From Alitta virens (taxonomy: Eukaryota; Annelida; Polychaeta; Phyllodocida; Nereididae), in the NCBI GenBank assembly GCA_932294295.1, contig OW028573.1, positions 16,636,155-16,700,154 on the forward strand: a stretch of 64,000 nucleotides of DNA. Reading direction: 5' to 3'. A program made the position numbers and the translations under genes. This document shows, piece by piece, positions 10,701-21,079 of this stretch. Below the pieces are notes generated by a model. It was not told the DNA's origin. It did no database searches and saw nothing but the letters and a program-made list of their open reading frames with translations. Numbering within the stretch: the stretch's first letter is position 1; each line of letters begins with the position of its first letter.

Positions 10701-13700
10701 TTCTGCTCAGGTTTTCCATTATGAAATTGATGTCAAAATGAAGTTTGAAAAGTGAAAATATAATTTAGATATAATATATTAACAAAATTTCACTCATATA
10801 GGGTAAATAGTGTCTTTGATACAGAGGTTTGAAAAGTAAGGATTTCCCCTATTTTCCCTTTTTCTTTTAAATAATTCTCTGGAATTTAAAGGCATGAGAT
10901 CCCCAAAAGACACCACAACACTATTTTAGACAGTTGTGTTTCAAAAACTAAAAATTCTATTGTTTCCAGCCGACATGTCAATGTGACTGTCAAAAAGCAC
11001 CTCTAAGCCATAATAGAGTATTACTGTTATAAATTTCTTTAGGGTAAATGCATTAATGTTAGACTTCTGCTCCGGAAACGACAGTGTTGCGCCAGCTCGT
11101 GCGCCACCTGTCAGACATACATTTATGATAACAATAACCCTCTTCGAACTTTGTTCGCTGAGGGTTAGAAATGTTCATTTTGACAGTTTCAGTCTTATGC
11201 ATGGAATATTGAATCTTCACCTATACAGACCTAGTTAATTTGGTTTGTACAGTAGGTGCATATACTGTGGTAACTACATTGTACTTTGGATGACTTGGGT
11301 CTACGTTAAAGTTTAAACATTCGTCTCAGAATCTGATGATGATGAAATTGACTGTGTATGCATCGTTTAAAGCATTTTCAAATACTTGTTGATGAAACGT
11401 AAACTTGACTGAAATGGGGTAATGACTCTTCCAATGCATTTACGAAGGAATTCTTGACAAAAATGACTCTTTGTGATTGGTGGTTTTATTGGCCTCTCAG
11501 TTGTTCAATGGGTGTAATGGCCACCTCAAATGCAAATTTCTGGTTTGGGTTATCAGATAACCATTCAATTGATACACTATAGGAAATTAGAAAAAGGAAT
11601 ACATGGATTCACACTCATTAATTTTAATTGAGGGGAAGAACATTTCTGCCCTTTTGAACTAGTTTGTTTCATTCACAAGTACTTGAAAATGCTTTAAAGT
11701 AAATTGCATTTTGTTATTCTTGTTTTATGGGTTGCTTTGTTATATTGTTTAAAAAAATTCTATTTTAGCTATCCTAAATTGGCGGATGCAGATCCAACCA
11801 TCGAAGGTAAAGGAAATCTAAGGACACTGGTCAAGCAAATAGCTGGAAACTACCGGAACTATGACAATACAATACACGAAATTAAAACAAATGGAGAGGT
11901 CAGCACCTTAACTGTTTGATATATATCATTAGTGATATTGACAAGCAATGTAGCATGTATGGTTGTCTCACATTGTATCTTCAATGATAGGCTTCAGCAA
12001 TGTTCGAATGTTTGGTCAGATACGTTTAATTTGAGCACACTTATATCAAAAGTCATGTTATTATGAAGTCCAGGAACAAATGCGAAGAAACCCAATTGTA
12101 ACTAGAGCACATAGAAATGTGCAAATTGGCACTCAGTTATACATTAAATAAAAGGCAGAACGTCATAGAAGTCATTTCTGAAGGGAAACGGTATCCATTT
12201 GCTCTCGAAACTGCAAAATTTGCGGGTGACGGTCATAACGGCTACACGCGAAAACGGCTACAACCAAAACGGCTGCAACCATTTTGGGGACATAACCAAA
12301 GCGGCTACACCAATTTTAGGGCCATAACCAAAACGGCAACAGTGTTTTTCAAGCCTTAACCAAAACGGCAACAGTAGCTTTTTATGCTGACCGGCCTTGA
12401 CACCAAACGGCTACAATCACAAAGACCAAAACGGCAACAGACCAAAACAAAGAAAAAACTAATCTTTCAGCACAGCTTTAATTAGCCAGGACCAATAATC
12501 AGGTGTCAGGCATGGTGCTAACGGTGTGCAGTCAAAACGGCCTATTGCCAGAACGGCCCCCACCAAAACGGCCCCTTACCTAAACGGCCTCCCCCGTTTT
12601 TTAAAGTTAAGGGATTTACCTGCTGCATCATTAATCCAGCATAACTTGGTCATTATATTAATTTATTGAGAAGTAAAGGAAGCCGATAGCGTACAGTATA
12701 TTCAGCAAATTTGTGATAAGTACTCTAGGAATCATAAATCTATGTCTTGTATAATATTGGTAACTTGACTGTTGTTGTTGAATATTGAAGTTGACAGTGA
12801 AGTAGTCAGGTAGCTTATTTATAATATTACGTTGGTAGAATTTATAGTTTTCTCATAGCAATATCTTCAATTTTCAATTATAAATATTTAAATTCTTAAA
12901 TATAGGATCAGTGTGAGCATTATATATTGAAATTTTCATTCAATGAACAATACCTACTAATGATACTGGATCTATTACTATTAACTATACATAGTACATA
13001 CCTATATAGGTGGCCGTTTTGGTAATTAAGGGGCCGTTTAGGTAATAGGCCGTTTTGACTGTAGATCTCAGGCATAAGTGAAATTGGTTCTTTAATTGCC
13101 GCCGACCGTACAATCAATGTCATGCATTAAATGCAATTGCATGTTCTTTAATTTCCGCCGGTCGTACCATCAATGACATGCAATCGTGGCTTCTCCTTGT
13201 GATCGTATCTTCTTACGAAAAAAAATGTGTAGCCACGAGAGGGAGACACTGTATACTTCAGCATAACACAGTGGCGACACCTGGCGTTTAGTGGTGGCTT
13301 TGGCAGAGATACACGAAGATGAACGAGCGGCCAGCATGCACACAAAATGAAGATTTTGAGAAATATACTGGATAGATAAGCCCAGGAATCAGTGCCGACG
13401 ACTATGAAGCTCTACACAACCGTTTGGTAACGCCGACAGGGCCGTACTTTGAGTGCATATGTGCTTTATACACGCTTGAGCCTTCCGCCGAACTGGCCCC
13501 ATTGGATTAACATGTAAGTTCGAATTTGTCGCTCGCAAAATGGCAAACCAGACGCATTACGCGAAAACGCCTCCTACAAGCAACGTAAGTATTGGCACTA
13601 CGTGCCAATAATAAACACTTTAAATAGCAGTCCTGAGTGCTTTAGTGTAAGTGGGTCGTACTGTAATTGTGACGAAAATTACATGTACAAGGTTTAAATT

Positions 13701-14548
13701 TTGGTTTTGATAAATAAACCTGTATCCATAATCATCAGAGATTATGCTTTATTGAATTTTGTGATAATGCCAGCAATTTTTAATTAGTTGACATGAACAG
13801 GACCTATGATAATCCAGAGTAAAGCCACATGTACTTACTGGCTGTTCTTCAGTTCTCTGCATCATCTGACAGACACCTTTATGGTGTATTTATAATATTG
13901 CTATCACACCATTTGCTGTGCCTCAGCATGTGAAAAACATTGAACATTAAAAAAAAGTTTTGATTCTCTCAGCTAGCTCACTGTTCATGGTAAAAATCTG
14001 ATTCCAATTTTCAAGTCCCTTAGCCAATAGTATACATATACCTGGATTCACATGACATCATCTTTTTTTTTTTCATACGTCAATGAAATCAGTCGTAAAT
14101 GACATTTGTTTAATGATAACGGTTTCATTCCACAGTCATATTACGCCTGTGTGGAGTATTGTACACCCGTTCTGGTCATGTATGAGATGGAAGCTGAAGG
14201 GAAAGCTGGCCTGACACATATGCAAAAGGAAGCACAGTTGCACATATTTCAACGTGTCCTGCAAGATATACTGAAAAAGTCCCAGTATCGTGACGACATC
14301 CAGTTGATTTGTTATGAAGGTAAGAACCAATCTATTAGAATATACAACGGGTTGGGTAGTATGACCAGCTTGATGTCATTATCTCTGAACCAATATTAAA
14401 AATTATATGACTGTACTATTCATTTACTACAATCAAAGTGATTTATGCTTGTCTTTACTAATAATTGTATAACAATTTTCCAGATCGACCTCCAAATGCA
14501 CAATCTCTTCCTGAGGTTTTGCTGAAAAATATCAAAAGATGGCTGTAA
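4108..14548 (+). CDS. STING: TIR-STING-TIR-STING fusion protein, copy 1 (708 aa, 12 coding exons)
   Basis: Coding exons: 4108-4257, 4479-4746, 4975-5073, 5341-5576, 5905-6186, 6393-6864, 8669-8719, 8902-9000, 10202-10292, 11769-11898, 14136-14319, 14484-14548. Every intron is GT-AG, the frame closes at each junction, and the sum is 2,127 nt including TAA. The ATG sits in a CACCATGG context. Domain order: TIR-like (about 5-139), STING dinucleotide-binding domain (140-340), Ser-rich linker (346-368), TIR-like (about 368-502), STING (520-705). Vertebrate STING binds 2'3'-cGAMP and related dinucleotides; both modules here keep the main contact residues. No hydrophobic four-helix membrane region precedes either module, and the chain ends about 20 residues after the second one, so the vertebrate C-terminal signalling tail is absent. 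I infer a soluble dinucleotide sensor signalling through TIR domains. A paralog with identical exon structure starts exactly 26,400 bp downstream. Exon calls are very firm; function is inferred from the family. Confidence 0.93.
5137..5178. repeat. G-run / C-run hairpin in intron of STING copy 1
   Basis: About 15 G, then ACAGGGGGCATGTG, then about 13 C. A second C-rich run lies at 5,239-5,248. It could form a stable hairpin in RNA or DNA, and its exact length is assembly-prone. Confidence 0.85.
5715..5845. mobile_element. MITE in intron of STING copy 1
   Basis: Inverted ends ATAGACTTGGAAACTAAACA and GTTCAGTTTCCAAGTATTTG. The interior contains CAATAGGAGTCCTGGATTTACATAACGTCC, related to the copies at 29.85 and 55.33 kb. 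It sits between the fourth and fifth coding exons. Confidence 0.7.
6393..6864 (+). other. Linker and TIR-like domain 2 of copy 1 (exon 6)
   Basis: One 472-nt exon, residues 346-502. A Ser/Thr-rich linker (about 22 residues) leads into ILGIISGKDEVGKQWEKSI, then a DFENLNPKLVKPTLVD segment, then DKLLIILSEDFKSEVEKHAD, a strand TTFIVELENIPNWLE, and a terminal Trp-containing helix (NNIWRRIFGSLFG). This strand-helix order, with a Pro-Trp pair before the last helix, recalls the divergent TIR domains of BCAP (PIK3AP1) and BANK1. That resemblance is my inference from motif order. Acidic residues lie in the helix after LSEDF, so an active-site Glu cannot be excluded. Confidence 0.6.
7131..7765. mobile_element. 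Foldback element in intron of STING copy 1
   Basis: GAGAAGAGGGCAAGATGAA at the left end and TTCATCTTGCCCTTGTCTCT at the right end are inverted. Further GGGCAAGAT and ATCTTGCC motifs occur inside. Non-coding. Confidence 0.6.
7917..8613. mobile_element. Foldback element with GTTCACACT termini in intron of STING copy 1
   Basis: AAGGGGCGTTCACACTATCAC at the left and GTGACAGTGTGAACGCCCGTT at the right are inverted. The interior is unusually rich in CGTACG, CGTCCG and CGATCG motifs, with repeated AGAACGTACGTAGA units near 8,295-8,340. Confidence 0.8.
9279..9700. mobile_element. MITE-like element in intron of STING copy 1
   Basis: GTTGTTGGGTAATATGGGCAT at the left and ATGCCCATATGATCCAACTT at the right are inverted. 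The interior repeats GCCCATATTAAAC and TTTAATATGGGCA. Non-coding. Confidence 0.6.
10440..11170. repeat. Dispersed repeat in intron of STING copy 1
   Basis: Several segments recur in inverse orientation at 50.9-52.4 kb: GCAGCAAAACCCTCAGTGAA with CAGGCATCATTAAT, AGTGTCTTTGATACAGAGGT, GATCCCCAAAAGACACCACA, and CTTCTGCTCCGGAAACGACA with ACCCTCTTCGAACTTTGTTC. No protein is encoded. Confidence 0.6.
12225..13075. mobile_element. CGGCCGTTTTGG foldback element with ACGGC repeat array
   Basis: An array of about 15 short units of the type CCAAAACGGC(T/A)(A)CA spans 12,225-12,600. The segment CAGTCAAAACGGCCTATTGCC at 12,531 is inverted at 13,034-13,062 (GGCCGTTTTGACTG), and CAAAACGGCCCC pairs with GGGGCCGTTTAGG. 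It lies in a long intron of STING copy 1. Confidence 0.7.
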
Positions 14549-15465
14549 AAATATGGAGAGACACTTCTTTTCGCGAAGAGGAGACTTACCAGTTTCATAG
14601 CATTACCTGGAGAATATATTTTTACACTTCAATTATGGTGAAATAACACTTACTCGTGATGATGGATGAACAATATTTTCATAAGTACAGATATGATAAG
14701 ATTACACTTTATGTATCAATGAAATGACATTTTGATGTAATTCTTAAGCAATCAAGCAGTTTCTTTTGTTGCACTTTGCATATTTTAAACTCATTTACAG
14801 TATTTGATTTTCAAACTCGTGTATTTTCTGTTTGCCTATATTTATCCAAGTTTTTGGTTGCATTTACTATATTTTATACACTGATGTTGTCATGTTGGTC
14901 ATGAATCACAGTACAATGGGAGAAATTTGCAAAATGTCTATTGTCATGTAGTTTACTACAATGTACATGTATTGTTTGTGGCATAAGATGTTGGTGAAAT
15001 TACTAGAAATATAGAGATGGCTTGTATGTTTATTCTCACTCTGTTTTAGTTACTTAAATGTTTTATAAGTTACAGAGTCAATATAATATATAAGATATAC
15101 GGTATGTTTCCGTATGAAAATGGCCAATAACTCGAATATAATATGTACATCTCTAGAGCACTGTCAGAGAAACCACTCGTTACTCAGTGTCAGAGCAGAA
15201 ACTCTTATGATCTGAAATATGTTGTTCAGAAATGCATGATCTGAATTTTTGTTGAATGTATTTGTTATATGACTATGATGACTTTTAGCTGAAGCTTAAC
15301 ATACATACAGAGGAAGCTTTCATATTAAGATTGTTCCATTTTTGTTTTTTTTTACACAAAAATGTATGCTCCTGTATAGAGCAATTGAAAATGTTTATTG
15401 CTATATTATGACACATGTATCTCTTTGATGCTCTGAGGTCAATAAAATTCTATATATATATATGC
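14549..15465 (+). other. Probable 3' UTR and polyadenylation signal of copy 1
   Basis: AT-rich sequence without coding potential follows the stop. A canonical AATAAA at 15441-15446, followed by a TA-rich stretch, is the first well-placed signal. The cleavage site is inferred. Confidence 0.5.
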
Positions 15466-17199
15466 ATAAATTTTTTATATTTTTTATGAACCAACATTTT
15501 GTTTATCAGGTTCCCAGATCTTAGCTGTCAGCGTAAGTCATGGACTCTATTAATATAAAACATTCACAGGGGCTTCGATACAGGGGATAGGGGTGGGGGA
15601 TGTAGATCATCCCCCCATCCCCTGAAATTCACAAATAAAAATTCCCATTTCTTTTACACACTTTTGTTTTGGAAAATTCGTGCTTTGTTAATCAGTTTTA
15701 CACTTCAGATCACATATCAGTACAAATGTATCTGTAAAAATAGTTTGGCATCAATGATCCACCATTACTTTACCACTTGACAAGTGTCCGTGTGTTAACT
15801 ACTGCCACATGTAAAGTCATGGTGTGACAGACAAGAGAAATCACCGCCCCTTTGAATGTACATGTTCTTGTGATGAGGGTGAAGTCAAAACAGAAATTCA
15901 AGATCTGAATTTTTTGTGTGTTTTATTGCTGCATGTCTTTATTATATTTTTATGAAATGGCATTATCTGGAAAAATATGTGCGAAAATTTCAATTTTGAT
16001 CTCAAATTACAAAAGAAAGAAACAATTGATACAATTAAATAAATGTGAAACTGAATTTGTAACACATTTTGCACACCATATCTACATCAAATAAAAAATT
16101 TAAAAAAAACAATTAAATGTGTTGATTTACTTTTTGTGTTGCCTGTCTCACTTCAACCATCCTTTGCTATGAAATTCAATAAAACTGAAATTCGGGGACA
16201 TTTTGTAATTATATACCGCAGTGCCCAATTTATTACTAATGTCAGGAGCGTAGCCAAAACTGACCTTATATAGGGGAGGCTTTTGCCCTTCAAACATTTT
16301 AAAAAGCCGTAAAGTGGACACTAAGATTCTGTATATATATCTTTCACAAATTTTTCTTAGCATTCAAATTTTCTAATACAGTTTATGCCTTGGGGGGAGG
16401 GGGAGGAGATATGTTTGCCTCGTGATAATTACTTTTGCTAAGTAATTCTTTATTACATGCTTTCTGCCCTGTAATAAAGCATATGTGAGGCCGTGCCTTT
16501 CCTGGGTGCAAAGTTACAGCATGAAATATCTTGCAAAACGCTTTTCTTTTTTTTACTATTTTGGTGTGACGGCAAACTTTACAAGGCAATATCTGTAATT
16601 CATGTTCATATTTTAGAATATTGTGTTGATAACATTAGTACTAAATGATGTGGTCAAATGATGCCAAGTTTTCCTCTGTTTCATGGTTTGTATTGCAGCA
16701 ATTATCAAAGTTTGCTGCCAAATTTATGTAGTTATTTTGTAAAATTTCTGGTATAACAATCCGCAGTTCATTGATGGGTCTATAAGTGTACACATGAATA
16801 ATATTATGTGAATGAATGAGGCAGAAGCACGTATCGTGTATGATGATGAAACCAGCATGGTCCTTTAAAAACAAAAGTTCTTCTCTCTGTGAAGATGTGG
16901 TCTTCATGGTATACATTTTTACAGGCTTTCGCATATATTTTAATGTTATATGTTGTTATATGTATGATCAAGGGTACCATATGTATAATAATAATGAAAA
17001 TATAATACAAATCTTTATTTAAAGTCACAATAAAATAACAATAAACACTAGCACATAGTTTCGCAGGCTTCAGAATCCGTCAAGATCCGTCATAAGCAAC
17101 TTATTTTCTTGTCATCGATTATAGCTCAATTGATGCATGTGGTTCCCAGGCCTGCTACAGCACTGTAAACAAGCCTCCAGGCTCAAATTGATGTACTGT
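15466..17199. other. Intergenic sequence between STING copy 1 and the YR element
   Basis: AT-rich, with no coding signal or clear repeat architecture. Short frames of 60-97 codons on both strands have no recognisable features. Confidence 0.6.
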
Positions 17200-17212
17200 A
17201 AGCAACAATGGC

Positions 17213-17790
17213 GTGCCTGTCGGACTGATTATTGGCCACAGTTTTGTTCATGGTCTCTTGTACCATCTAGCTCCTGGTGGCATTATTAGCAACCTTGCCA
17301 AGAAACTCCACGTCGACAGGATCGTCGCCGAGATACATCTCCATGGCGAGCGGGGTGCAAAAGTATGCACTCCAGGCTATGCACTCCCCCATCGCCTACT
17401 TGAACGCACTAGACCTGTTTTGTCATAATCGACCTCGGCTCAACGACCTAGCGTCAGGCATCCCACCATTCGATGTGGCATCAAAAATAATTGAAATTTC
17501 GGACATCCTCAGGCATCGTTACCATGTCTCCAGGGTAATGGTCTGCTCCGCCATCAACAGGCAGCATCACCTGCAAGGACTTAGCCCTACTCACTTTGCC
17601 ACCGCAGCTTACTAGTTCAACAATTTCTTGAGCAATTTCTCCCAGACCGACCCACACACCTCCTACAATGTTCACAAAGGGTTCTGGGCAGACTCACCAC
17701 AGGTATGGTCCCAAGATGGAATACACCCCAACTCTGTAACGAGTCGCAAGCGGTACATCAAGTCCATCAGAAAAGCAATCTTCCTCGCCC
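17213..17790 (+). pseudogene. SGNH-hydrolase-like segment at the 5' side of a YR retrotransposon
   Basis: In two to three frames the sequence reads VGLIIGHSFVHGLLYHL (block I, Gly-His-Ser), VDRIVAEIHLHG, VSRVMVCSAINRQ, then FWADSPQVWSQDGIHPN (block V, Asp-x-x-His) and KRYIKSIRKAI. This block order is that of SGNH/GDSL hydrolases. Hydrolase-like reading frames of this type are known in Ngaro-group tyrosine-recombinase retrotransposons. The frame is broken more than once, so it is a decayed copy. It could belong to the element starting just downstream or be the end of a neighbouring one. Confidence 0.55.
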
Positions 17791-17796
17791 TACTTT

Positions 17797-18200
17797 TCCT
17801 GGTTTTTTTCACCAGATTTGCAACCCATGTACCATTCACAATTACACACCTGGCTTGTATTCGCAACAGTTTAAAGCCTTTCCTGGTCTTTTGCGCCAGA
17901 TTTCCATACCTTTTCCTGGTATTTTGCGCCAGTTTCTGGTATTTTGCACCAGTTTCCTCAATTGGGCCAGCTTTCTACTTTTTCCTGGTATTTTGCGCCA
18001 GGTTTTTCATACCTTTCCTGGTATTTTGCGCCAGATTTTCATACCTTTCCTGGTATTTTGTGCCAGATTTTCATACCTTTCCTGGTATTTTGCGCCGGTT
18101 TGTCACTCCTTTTTCCTGGTATTTTGCGCCAGATTCCATACTTTTTCTTTTATCCTGGTTTTCTATGCCAGACTTCCTGGTATTCTGCGCCAGATTTACA
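17797..18200 (+). repeat. Minisatellite, unit about 32 bp, 10 or so copies
   Basis: Units of the type TTTCCTGGTATTTTGCGCC plus AGATTTTCATACC repeat with substitutions and length changes from about 17,797 to 18,200. They are followed by short TACTACTAC runs to 18,250. The unit has no stop codon in any forward frame, so all three forward frames stay open through it. Confidence 0.85.
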
Positions 18201-18281
18201 TACTACTACTACTATTTCGCAACTCAGATTTACATACTACTACTACTACTCCACAACTCACCTCTCAACCATTTTTCAGAT

Positions 18282-19440
18282 TATGCCCCGGCGTCCACGT
18301 AAGTACACGGCGGACGAGGACCCAACCAGCTCGACTGCGCTCAACCTCGTCAGCACTGCAAAGAAGACCACGTTCCAGGTTAGCTCGTTTTCTTTCACCA
18401 TCACACACAGCATCCCCTCCCAGGGGAACACCTACCAGATCACAGTCACCCACTCCAATGCCAACACAACCGACCATTTCCATCTATACTTGGGAAAACT
18501 TCCCCCCACCATCTAGCAACTCTAATGCTCTTAGCTCAGTCACACAGTCGCTCCAACATATGCAGGCACTATTTCTACAAAAGCAGCCGGTGTTCATGCA
18601 TGCCATGAACAACATCCAGAATACCCTAATTGGTCAGCCGCCCAACCTGGCACCAGCCATGGTAACCAGCTCTTCCGCCTACCCTGCCACTGCTGCCGCG
18701 ACCTCCAATATCATCGACCACATGGATCCGTCACCAGCCGGTGTTGGCGTTTGCCACGCATCTACTCCAGGTGTTGGCGTTGGTCACACTCTTGACTCCT
18801 CTACATCTCTTCCCAACGGTGATCATGTTTCTATTTATTATCAACCCACCACCTACCCAGTTCGCTCCACAGGCACCCCTTTAGGCCAGGCTCTTCCACA
18901 CGCTCTCAAGACAAAGATTTGGCAGCACAAATTTGTCGATCTTGGCGACCTCATTCATACAAACCACTCCACTGACTGTATGCTTGCGCTTACCACTGAG
19001 GCCGGATGGTGTCAGGCCATGGACACCTACATCGCCATCTATGTGCAACGTTACCCTCAGCAGATCGGCCAAATACTGACATATGCACAAACCGTCAAGG
19101 ACCTCATGGCCAACGGTGCCAACTGGTACTGGTACAATACCCAGTACAGAACAGACAGGGAGTTCACAATGTGCAGTTGGGATGAGGTATGACAGGACCT
19201 CGAACTTCGGGTATTTCGCAAGCCATCCCTGCATGATGGTAAGCCCCTTCGTTCTACCTCAAAATTCGCCGCAAAAAACCCAATGACGATTGTCCACCTC
19301 CCAGATACTGCTATGCATACCATGCACGTAACCAGCGCTGCAACTCCTCCAGATGTACCTTCAAACACACCTGTCCACGCTGCAGGGGGCCCACACCCTC
19401 AATTCATGCCATGCCACTCCACTTCCGGAAAGTCTTCCTC
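18282..19440 (+). pseudogene. Gag-like ORF1 of the YR retrotransposon, with C-terminal zinc knuckle
   Basis: The likely start is ATG 18282 (MPRRPRKYTADEDPTSS). A shift at the C-run near 18,505 moves the frame into the one ending at 19,192. The conserved core reads LPHALKTKIWQHKFVDLGDLI and TTEAGWCQAMDTYIAIY, typical of capsid-like proteins of DIRS/Ngaro elements. After the stop, another frame (about 19,300-19,415) has Cys-rich RCNSSRCTFKHTCPRCRGPHP, a zinc-knuckle pattern expected at the end of this ORF. Confidence 0.65.
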
Positions 19441-19554
19441 ATCTCCCAAATGAGACCATTACGACTCTGACCGGCACAACCAAAACAAAAATCACGACTC
19501 CCGTGAAGGCCGCAAGCCTAAATGAACTGCTTCGGGGCTAAATACATAAACAAT

Positions 19555-20906
19555 ATATAATTGATGGCATCACAAACGGTTTTAAACTCCATTTCGAGGG
19601 GCCACAACTTCCCCTTACTTCTACCAATTCCCGTTCTGCCTCAGCCCATCCGGATGTCGTCCGAAGAAAGATACAGCGAGAACTTGCACTTGGTCGCATT
19701 GCAGGTCCTTTTCAGCAACCTCCTCACCCTCATTTCAAAACTTGGTACCATGAGCAAAAGTGACAATTCCGATGCTTTTCGCATTATACCAGTACACCCT
19801 TCTCAGTATAACCTCCTCGGCTTCTCTTTCGTCAACCTCTACTACTATAAAAAAATGTTGGGCATGGGTGCTGCTCCGTCTTGCAGCATTTTTGAAGGGT
19901 TCTCAGATGCCTTAACTTGGATACTCCAGACAAAGTTTAACATCACCAGCGTGGTCAAGGTCCTCGATGATTTCCTCTTCATACACCACGACCGCCACCA
20001 GTGTCAACAATATCTCAACACATTTATTGCTCTTTGCTCTGATATTGGTGTTCCCATAGCACACCATAAAAAAGAGGGCTCCTGCCGTATCATCACCTTT
20101 CTGGGCATACAACTCGATTCCGTCACTATGGAAGCCAGACTTCCCCCGGAAAAACTGACTGCTTACTCCACCAGCACCAAACTATTCGCCCAGACCCAAA
20201 CATCCACCCTAAGGGACCTGAAGTTGGTCATAGGCAAACTCCAATTTGCTACCTCCGTTATCCCCTCTGGCCAAGCTTTCCTTTGCCAGCTTCATAACCT
20301 CACCATTGGGAAATTAAATCCCAACCACCGGATACTGCTCTCTGATGCTGCAAAACAAGACTTCCTGATGTGGAGCACTTTTCTTGCCAACCACAACGGC
20401 TGAACAATCATCCGCCCTCTTTCAAGGGTCAATTTCACCCAAATCCACCAGTGCACCGACGCCTTCAAAACTGGCTTCGGCACTACTTATGGCCGCGTCT
20501 GGATCCAGGTCCTCTGGCCAGAGCACTGGAAAACTTTGCACATCTCCTTCCTCCAGTTCTATCCCATATACCTTACAATTGCCATGTTTGCAATGAAGCT
20601 GCGCAATTCTGCCATAGTTTTCCACTCTAATAACATGGGCGTGGTCAAGATGATAAATAAGCAGTCCTGCAAATGCCCGTTTATAATCCAAATTCTCCGT
20701 CCTCTTGTTCTAATCCTCCTACATAATAACATCTCCCTTACCTCACAACATATCCCGGGTATACAAAATGTCTCATCCGATGCTATTTCTCGCCAACAGG
20801 TCACCTCGTCTCTCCTCCAACGATTTGGAGCCGCACGGCACCCAACACCCATACCTCATCATCTGAGGCCAGACAACTTCAGGCTCAACTGGACCAAACA
20901 CTAGTA
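19555..20906 (+). pseudogene. Reverse transcriptase-RNase H of the YR retrotransposon
   Basis: The RT has FRIIPVHPSQYNLLGFSF, MGAAPSCSIFEGFSDALTWI, the catalytic VLDDFLFI (Tyr-x-Asp-Asp equivalent) and FLGIQLDSVTMEA. The amino-terminal part (GRIAGPFQQPP) is in another frame, and compared with relatives a block between it and the first catalytic Asp region is missing. An in-frame TGA at 20,401-20,403 separates RT from RNase H (IHQCTDAFKTGFGTTYG; VFHSNNMGVVKMINKQS; HIPGIQNVSSDAISR). Inactive. Confidence 0.8.
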
Positions 20907-21079
20907 GCGTCCCTCCAACCTACTACTGCACGTTCTTATCAGCACCATTGGCAAGCATTTTTGCACTTCGAGTCCCGACTACACCTGCAACCTTCCCTGC
21001 CTTCACCCCCTAACATACTATGTTTGTTTCTGGTACATCTTCACAACAGGGGCCTTTCCCATGCCACCATTAGAACCTA

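Larger units (their letters stand above)
8669..14548 (+). other. STING dinucleotide-binding module 2 of copy 1 (exons 7-12)
   Basis: A 51-nt linker exon is followed by a 99-nt exon with the same 1-1 phase as the first module's connector exon, encoding GLAWSYYLNYLELLGP. Ser541, Tyr542 and Tyr546 fill the Ser162/Tyr163/Tyr167 positions, with Asn replacing the intervening Gly166. Arg612-Asn-Tyr614 fills the Arg238/Tyr240 positions. Glu633 and Thr636-Pro637 complete the pocket. Introns split this module more finely than module 1: the 236-nt exon of module 1 corresponds to a 91-nt plus 130-nt pair here. The chain stops at residue 708 with no extended tail. Confidence 0.92.

Noticed and set aside
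4108..14548. Two separate adjacent single TIR-STING genes
   Set aside because: There is no stop codon at the end of the fifth exon, and the sixth exon starts in frame behind an AG acceptor in both copies. No ATG in a good context opens the second half.
17628..18302. Three overlapping proteins across 17.6-18.5 kb
   Set aside because: The open frames arise from a stop-free 32-bp repeat unit, not from conserved coding sequence.
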